Source: Halichondria panicea (taxonomy: Eukaryota > Porifera > Demospongiae > Suberitida > Halichondriidae). Taken from it: DNA of 64,000 nucleotides. The stretch's first letter is position 1, and each line of letters starts with the position of its first letter. Shown piece after piece: positions 1 through 9,900 of the stretch. Below the pieces are notes generated by a model. That model saw only the letters and a program-made list of their open reading frames with translations, was not told the DNA's origin and did not search any database. The DNA lies in the NCBI RefSeq assembly GCF_963675165.1, contig NC_087382.1:2819463-2883462 (forward strand), written 5' to 3'. The translations under genes and the position numbers were made by a program.

Positions 1-883
1 GATCCCCCAGTTCTGATGATTCCCTCACACCAGTTGATAAGAGTGCCTCACTCTGTACTAGGAGAGACTCCACCTCCTCCGCTATCCTCTAGTGAGGGGG
101 CATTACAATGAGGCTAGTAAATATGCTGACCAGCAAGCAAACCAAGAACACGCCATATTATAGAGCTAAGACAGAGCTACAGAATGAATCTTTTAGTTTG
201 GTAATCAGTTATTCTACACTCAAGTTATGGGCCATCAAAGATAGCTCCCAAAACAGCTCATTCTCATTCAAAAGCGTAGCCTTTTGATTTGTTGAAATTG
301 CTGGATTTCAATCAATTACAGAACTTGTATGAGAGCTATTGAATTGGACAATCTGAACACACATTTTACGGGCTATAGCTACCAAAACAGCTGGTAATGA
401 TAATATTGGAAAGCTAGCACACGTGTGGTAGTACCTTGGCACGTATCTCAAACTCTCCTAGTTCACTGAGTAGGTCCTCGGCTGTCTCCAGGGACATGCC
501 AACATCCACCCTTGTCTCAAGGAACTTGCCAGCAGATTCTCTCAACCACGTCGTGATCTGTAGTGTGTATATAGTGACGCTGTAATCATAGCAACACATG
601 TTACGCTGTAGCCATAGCAACACATGTTGTATAGTGACATTGTACCTCGTCATAGTTTGCCTTGAAGGATTGCCAGCTCATCTGCTGACTCAGCACTCTC
701 TCCCTCACCCCCCACCGCTCTAAAAGGTCAGGATAGCGGCCCTCAAGGTCACCGAGGTCAAAGGCCACCGATGTACAAGCTCCGCCCACCTCCAGTCTTG
801 GACCAACTCGTGTTGTAAGCATTTCTGAAGTCACCTCCAAAAACTGTTCACCTGTGTGTGTGTGTGTGTATGTGTGTGTGCGC

Positions 884-946
<63 letters not shown>

Positions 947-3900
947 GGGGGGGGGGGGGGGTAAATGACTATCCCCCATGTAGGTAGAATCTCACCTTGT
1001 GATTTTGTAGTTGTATATTTTTCGGACAGCCCATCCATCAACTTTTTGTACGTCTGCAGGGTTTCCATGGAAACACTGTCGTCCACTGGATCACTGAGAA
1101 ACTCGTCCAGGACGGAGAGGTCAGACTTCACCTAATAAATTGAAGGCCCTTCATTTTAAAAGTACTAGAGTTGGCTCTGTAACTGGTCCAAATTCAACAA
1201 TTGATTTCCTAAAAGCTCAGGAGCTCTTTCAGATGATATGCTCAAATCATAAATTTGTAACGGGCTATATTTTCGGAAAAATATCATGATAATGGTCAAA
1301 AACATGCCAAAAATAGACTTTGATTTTACCACATCATCTAAAAGGCTTCTCTATAAGCTTTCAGAAAATCATAATTGGACCAATGAACTAAGTTCAAATA
1401 TATAGCGCTATGTACATAATAATAATACACATGTACTAGGCCACACCCACCTCTTTCACATGTACTAGGCCACACCCACACACATGTACTAGACCACACC
1501 CACCTCTTTCACAAGTTCGCAGAATTGGTTGTACATTCTGAGAACACGCCTACGCATCTCAACGCCCACTCTACGAGCCTCCACACGCCCACGTACACTC
1601 GCACACAGCTGCTGTATGGACGAGGCGAGAGGGGGCATCTTCGGACACAGGGACGTCAAATCTTGGACCACCCTCTCTAATTTGCTCTCGATGGGGTCAA
1701 GGGTCAACAAGAAGTCGTCGTATTCAGATGATAATACTTTGGCACTGTCAGGAGTGTCTCGTAAGTGGGTGTGGCTTGAGAGGAATACGTCACATTTAGT
1801 CTCCAGCTCCTCGATATGCTACACACATGAAAAATCACATGATATACTGTACATGTCCATGTATTAATATCGTATAGTGGGTCATTTTCGTATTTTGAAT
1901 GAATATTTATCCGAGAATTGACAAATATTGATGTGCAATAGGTCCTACCTACGTCACCAGTTTGAGCTGTATGAAATATTTATAGTTCTGGGTAGTTTAA
2001 ATACGAAAATTTGAACCAACGAAAACTACTCGCTATTCGGTAGACTTCACATATCACACCATCACATATCACATACCATCACATATCACACACCATCACA
2101 TATCACACACCATCACGTATCACACATCCTCACATATCACACACCATCACATATCACACACCATCACCTTATAAGCCTCTTCCTCCAGCTCTCCGTACAT
2201 GTGGGTGTACTTCTTGCTCACTTTACCGTCACTAGGTACACGGCGTGTGAGGGGAATTTCCCCACCCACCACACCGTTGCTCCTGGCAACACTCGCTGGC
2301 GCATGACCTTTGATCCTTGTCCTTTCGGTAATCAAACAATCAATTCCATTTTTCCGTACTCTCAAATCCTCCATTAAAGCAGTTAGTTTTTGAACCACAG
2401 ATCCTTGATCACCAGGAGATTGCTTAAATCTTTCCAGTAGCTGTTGCCCTTCAGATATAGTCTTCCCAAAAACCTTACCTAGTTTCTCTTGGCTCTGAGC
2501 TAGCTCTTCAACTGGCAGGTTTGTTATAGCAGAGGTTTCTAGGAGGCTGTACTGAGCTCTTGTCTGTGTAAGTATGAACGGTATGCCCTGATAGCATGTA
2601 GGTACTAGGCAGTGCTAATTGAGCCACAATGCAAGTAAGCTAATACAGTACACAAGATATAGTGGGGGTGCCAGTGTAGATGAAGACACAGTGGGTGGGA
2701 GGGATCATTGGATTACACCACTACATGACACCTACGTGTAGTATAACTAACACTTGACTATAATACATGTCGTTAAAATACCCTCTTTGTATGTATAATA
2801 ACAGGCATTTTAATTGATGTAATTTACACGTGAATTGAATATTAAAATTGAAATAAAACCGATTAACAGACAATCAAATACAATTTCACAGTCCATTTTA
2901 TAACAAAAATCATGTACTATAGTACACCAAGGGCGTACGAGAGAAGAGGGCATGCAACAGCTTGCAAGCAAAAACTGTAAGTGGGCGGTGGAATTTACTG
3001 GAAAAGTACAGTAATATCTAAAAATAGATTGTAGGCGTGTCTGATTTTGTGTAAAGTACATGTAGCAGATAGCTATAAATAGATCGAATAAAAGTTTTTG
3101 CTCGCATGTTGGACAATAGTGAGTTGCATGCCCTCTTCTCTCATGCCCTTGAGTACACTCACCTCTTCAACTTTGCCATAGAAACTAGCGGCCAATGAGA
3201 TGACAGCGCGTCGATCTTCCAGTCGAGCAGTGAACTTATCCCATACGGTTTTCAAGGTCGTTGCCTTGGTAACGAGATCGGACTTGAACCCTCTGATGCG
3301 ATCATCAACATCGCCTGCTTCCGAGTGAATTTGTTCAACTGTGACAGAATGAACTTTAACCTGCGTCTGTAACTTGTTCAAACTTTCCATCTGCTCTCTG
3401 ACTGAACTTTGACCTTCCTTGATGAGCGACAATGTGTGCATTTGCTTGAGGCCGTGCTCTTGTAACCATAGCAACACTTTTTCGATACCTGATTCGAACT
3501 GACAGTAGAGCAAAAAATCGTTCAATAGCTGAACCTGTTGGGGTCAAAGGTCATAATATAGTGGAAGCAGCAAAGGATAACTCACTTGTTGCGGTAGAGA
3601 GGTTTCCAAATCTTTAGAGGCATCACAAAGTTCCCCTAGTCTCCCACGGAGGAACGTTAGTGAACTCTTTACTGCCTCATTAGGGTGGGGGAAGTCCCCA
3701 TTAGAGGTCAAAGGTCGCTCCATCCTGCTCACCAACGATTCTCCAACACCTACAAAAAAGTAATATTATGTTTAATTAACAAAGACCAGTTATGGGGTAG
3801 GTTATATAGTGACAGCTAGATCACATGACTTACGTAGTGCAGAGGTTATATAGTGACAGCTAGATCACATGACTTACGTAGTGCAGAGGTTATATAGTGA

Positions 3901-6900
3901 CAGCTAGATCACATGACTTACGTAGTGCAGAGGTTATATAGTGACAGCTAGATCACATGACTTACGTAGTGCGGAGGCTAGCTGCTCGAGCAATTGTTGG
4001 TGGTTGTGGGTCATATGAGTGAGTCTGTCCTGGATGAGTGAGGGGGTCTTAGGGAGCTGGTGGAGTGGGCGTCTCCACTCTGTGTAGCTGGACAGTGACT
4101 GTGTGGGTATGTGTGGGTGTGTGTGTGGAGGGGGTATGTGTGTGGGGTGTGTGTTTGCGTGTAGGGTGGGGTGTGTGTGGAGGGGGTATGTGTGTGTGTT
4201 AGGGTAGGGTGTGCGTGTGTGTGGAGGGGGGTGGGACGGCAACGGATGATGGGAGACTGTACATAAGATATTCCAGGAAGTGAGTCTCACCTCTTCAGTT
4301 AGACCGTGGAACTCTTTAGCTGTATCTAGATGACCTTTAACCTCGTCCATAGCAGCAGATAATTTTGACCATATAGCGTCCAGAGTGCTGAGGAGGGCGG
4401 AGCTTGGTTGGTTGTCAAGGCGACACGAGACACGAGTACGCTGAGCAGCTGTCACCAGATCAAGACCGTACCTAAAATGTTCGTAAATAACAATCTAAAG
4501 ACACGCAAAGAGTGAGCATGCAATTTCCCATACTTTACATGCAATTCACAATAGTTGGAAACGCAATCAATGCTTGTACAGTGTCCTTCACATTCCATTA
4601 ACCTCTCATTCTAAACCCGATATAATTATTACACACGATGCATGACTTACTTGAAGGTCTTGTGTGCGTTATCAGAGAACTTGGAATGGCCGATGATGAG
4701 TCTAGTCACGGCAGGAACACTGTCCCCCACGTCACCATGGCCCGGGAGTAACTGCTGAGTCAGCATATCACCCAGCCATTGGATCACCTGCACCACGGTT
4801 AAGTGGTTAAATAGATAGTAAAATTGGAAAAACACTATTAGCTTATAACAAGCCCATTTTGTAATCACTAAGGTTTATAAAATAGTCTATGCTTCTTCTA
4901 ATTTCACAATCTAAACACATCATTAAAAGAGCTACAAACTGCATCTTTATTTATGGATATGCACAATCTTAATTCAAGTTACGGGCAGACAAAAGATAGC
5001 TCTTGAAACAGGTCCATTTCTAACACATGACTTACTTGACTGGTGTCCTTCTCACAAGAGTGGAGTCTCCGCAGCTCTTCTCCTTGTAACCTTCGTGCCT
5101 CCGCTAGCTGACCCACACGGTGACGATGGTTCTGTATCTCTTCAATCAGTCTACTCACATGATCCACTCCTGGGCCATACCCGGGCCCTGCTCCCTTACT
5201 ACCCTCTGATGGTAATTTCGAAGAGGTGCTCTTCATTCGCTCTATTAGAGAGGACGCTTCTGAGATTGCTGAGTCGGCGACTTGCCATAGCTGTGTCATG
5301 TGATCACCACTCTCGTCAGGAGAATGGGCGGGGTCAGTTGGAGCCATTTCCTGTTGGAGCAGCTCAGAGGTGACCTTACACAACCCTCTCCACTGCACAT
5401 ACAGAGAATAGTTACAAGATATCGTATTATTATAATAATTATTTGCGAACATCTATGCAAATTTTGCGAGTGCTAACGACTTCGCAAAAATGATGATTAT
5501 TGCGAATACCTATACTTGTGTACGACACCACGATCCTTGCCTCATCGCAATTTAAAGCAAATTTTCTGCTGATTTGGGTCATTCGCAAAGTATTTCATTC
5601 ACGTAGTGTGCGTGTGTGTGTGTGTGTGAGAATGGGCATGCGTGGGCGTGTGTACTAAGTACGTAGTTACGAGATGGATCACATGACATACCTCGTTCAC
5701 ATTGACGTGCAGCTGCAGAGAGGACTCTAATATCACCTTCCTCTCTGTCACCAAATTATCGAACTTGGAGAACCTATTTACCCAACGAAAGTAATATCAA
5801 TATTATCTTGATTACTAGCTGCAACAATGAAGTAGCTGTACAAACACAAATTACGGGTCTTCAAAGATAGCTACCAAAACGGCAAAATGTCATAAAAAAG
5901 CGCATGATTTTGTTAAAATTAATGGATTTTGACTAATAATAATACAGGTGTAATTATAGCTAATATCAATAATTATCGTAATTGGGTGACTCTACTATCA
6001 CCATGGTTACTAATCGTACCTGGATGTGAGTTTGGACACCTGTCTCTGCAGACTGTCTGCACTCGCCATCTGTTCCCCTGAGAATCGATCAGCCATGCGA
6101 CGCAGCTGAGTCAGCGCTGTGCGGTGGTGCTAGAGGGGTTAAATGGTGGTGATAAAGGGGTTAAAAATGCATGGTACAAGGCCGAAAATGACCAAATGGC
6201 CCCGACAAAATGTTGGATTTATTTGAAAGGCCTCTCTCTTTCTAGGCTTTCAAATCATTAAATTGTTGATAAATTTCAACAAGTTTATGATTTTCTGAAA
6301 GAGACCTTTCAAATGATGTCATCAAAGTTCATATTTGAGAGATTAAAGTATTTGTCAATTTGGCGATACCATGTGGAGTTCATAGCCCATGGTCCAATGG
6401 CGAAAAATAGCAAATTAGGGGCCCAACAAAAATTTGGGATTTGATTAAGCCCATGGTCCAATGGCGAAAAATAGCAAATTAGGGGCCCAACAAAAATTTG
6501 GGATTTGATTACATCATATGAAAGGTCTCTTTCTAATCTTTCAGAAAATTATAAAATGTTTGACATTGGATCAACGGGATTCAAGTTATGGCCGTTCAAA
6601 GATGCTCTATAGATCTCCTTCGTTTTGAGTTGGCTCTGTAACGAGACCATAACTTGATTTCTGTTCATTCAATGTCAAAAATTTTTTGATTTTCTGAAAG
6701 CTTAGAAAAATACCTTTCAAATGGTGTCATCAAAGTTCATATTTGAGAGGTGTCAATTTGGCCGTACCATGGATAATAGCCCATGGTCCAAGGCCGAAAA
6801 ATGACAAATTATGGCCCTGATGAAATTTTGGATTTGATCACATCATTTGAAAGGTCTCCTTCTAAGCTTTCAGAAAATCATAAAAATTTTGACATTAGAT

Positions 6901-9900
6901 CATCAACGGAAACCAAGTTATGGGATACTCAACCCCACTCTCTTTCATGCCATAACTTGAATTCCGTGAATCCAATTTCAATGTAGTATCTATGACTACT
7001 AACGTACCTTGGCTTTGGCTTCAAATTTGTCGTGTTGTTCCAACAGTCCCCTCACTGCCTCAGGGTTTGTACCAATGTCACAGCGACTGGACAGCTGCTC
7101 TTCTCCTCGAGATTTTAGCCAGAATCGTACCTACAGGGGGTCCGTCAAGCCACCACCCCCCACAGATAACATCTATACGTACCTTAACTAGTGACTTCTC
7201 AAACACCCTCAACTGTAGAGACTGCTCCAGAGTCGCCTGCAAGGGTACAGGGAGCATTATATAGTCAGTACTTACGATGTTCCACTGGCAGAGTAATATA
7301 AAAGCACCAACAATTCCACACAAAACACCGTCACAAAAGGGGGGAGTACAGCGCATTATTTTAACACACGCCCACGCCCACCCACACCCACACACACACA
7401 CACACACCCACACACCTTTCTCTCCCTCCACAGATCGTCCAGTTGCATCTGACGCTGACCAATCTTGTCCAGAAGTTTGCGAATGATTGACTTAGCATTG
7501 ATCTTATCAGGAGTCATCCCAGACGTGCCGGCATCTTCACGCCCCTGCAATGTGTGGGTGTGGTGTGGGTGGTGAGGGGGTGTGATAATCATGTATGAGT
7601 GGTGGATCTGAACACAAATTATGGGCTCTCAATGATAGTTACCAAAACAACTTCAAGCTTTATAAATGGTCATGTTAAGTCAGGGGCTATCAAAATTAGA
7701 CCTCATGTTTGAGAAAAACTGCTACATTATATCGCTGTAATTAGTATAAAGAGACCACACCCACTTGTTGACCACACCCACCTGCTCGAGAGCCCTCAGG
7801 AGGTCGTTTCCCTCGCGTATGGTGTTCTGTGGTGCTTTGCGTAGTTGTTCCTGCATCTCCATGAGTCGTGTGAGACATTCCTGAGCCACTTCTACGTCAC
7901 TCGGGTCGCCGTCGGCAACCAGCTGTTGTTCAACGTGTGCTGTGTGCTCCATGAGAGCGTTGAAGGATGAGATGAAGCGTTCCAGATCCTGTGAGGGTGT
8001 GTGGAGTGTGTGGGGGAGTGTGCGTGTGTGTGTGTGAGGGTGTGTGGAGTGTGTGTGTGCGTGTGTGTGTGGTGTGTGTGTGTGGGGTGTGGATGGACTA
8101 GGATTGGATAACGTACTAGTCTCAGTTTAATCCAGAGATCATGATTGTATGGGAGGAATCCACCGAGGTCGGAGGTCAACTGACTGCTCTCCACGTAGCG
8201 AATCAGTTTGTCCGTTGACGACAGTTGCTCCGTCTGTGAAGGCAACAAAGAGAGAGAAAGATATAATACCATATAGCGGGTCTATTTCGCGGGTATAAAG
8301 TGATCGTTTTAGAAAAATTTTCACAGATTTAATTTCGCTGAATAGCAAGCCTTGCGATATTAGATTTGTGGATATAAAAATAAATTAATGTTCTCAGTAT
8401 ATAATCAGGGAAATCTACGAACATTTTATACCCTAGAAATATACCGGCTATACGTTATCCACCCATCCTACAACAGTAGGCATTTGTCACCCTGTTACAG
8501 ATAATGATATTCACGCTGCGAGTACAATATTATCAACCACACTTAATGAGCTGTGAAACCCACATATACTGGATGCTGACTCAGCAGAAACATCGGGCCA
8601 TGTTATGATTGCCACCATTGTCAACATGTTCTATGCTTTGACTAGCTTGTGCATATTTTAACCATTTGTGGGCAAAACAAATCAATTGGACAAATAGAAC
8701 GCCATTGGAAACACATTACTTTAGGGAAAACAAAGTAAAGTCTATTTGAGTTGAGTTGGGCCTCCATAATGTTATCATAACTTTGTCATAGTTTACTCAG
8801 TTTCAAAATTTCATATACCAATGGATTCCTTGTTAAAGAGCGCTTCTATCTATATGCTGTAGAGCTGATAAGCTCCAACCAGCTAAAAGTTAGCATTTCT
8901 AAGTACAAGTCCCTGGGGCAAGTCGTCAACCCCATAGCCTAAATAAAGCCACAATAGACCACGCCCACTTACGGAGAATTCTAATTTTCCTTTCTCTTTG
9001 CTGTGCCCGCGAGAGCTCTGCTGTTTTTGCCAAAACTGTCCTGGTTGAATCGTGAAGACAACAGTGATCTGACCCGGCAGGCCCTCCTGTGATATAAGAA
9101 TGTGGTCATGTGATATTAGAGGGTGGTCATGTGATATCAGACGGTGATCATGGTAAAATTAACGTTATTGGATCAACAAAGCTAAAGTTATGGCCGTTCA
9201 AAGATGCTCTATTTAACGCAAGGTCCCCTTCATTTTGAGAGTACTAGGGTTGGCTTTGTAACTAGAGTTCTGGTGGTCCAAATTCAACGATTTTTTGATT
9301 TTCTGAAAGCTTAGAAGGAGCCCGTTCAGATGGTATGCTCAAATCCCAAATTAACAATAGGGAAATACCCTTGTACATACGTACCTGTAGTGTGCGTAGA
9401 ATGAGCTTGATGTTCTGCCAGTTAGAGGAGCGGCCGTCAACCACCACACTGAAGCCATACTCACGCACGTCTTCACTGTATTAGAGAGAATAATATCAAA
9501 ATAACTCTGCATGATTGATAGGTCTCTATCATAATTAATTTTGTTACAAATGATAATTATAAAAAAGCCGAGGTGTATGGTATTTGACAATTTGTAGTGT
9601 CAATTAAGCAACAGAAGTGTACACATGTGTTAGCATTAGCCCCCAACAATAACTGGACAATACGTCATTAATAAAATATAGGAGAACTTCCCCTCACAGG
9701 TAATAATAATTATTGCAACCATATAGTTAGTACACACAGCACGGTGAGGCAATATTGACACTACACAAGTCATTGTTATGGTTGCTGCAGGCAGTGCAGT
9801 ACTTGGATACATTAACACGCCCACACACAACAAGAGCTTCAATTTACACTAGTACATACTTCACTGTACATACTTCCCCACACAGAGTCTAATTTTTCAG

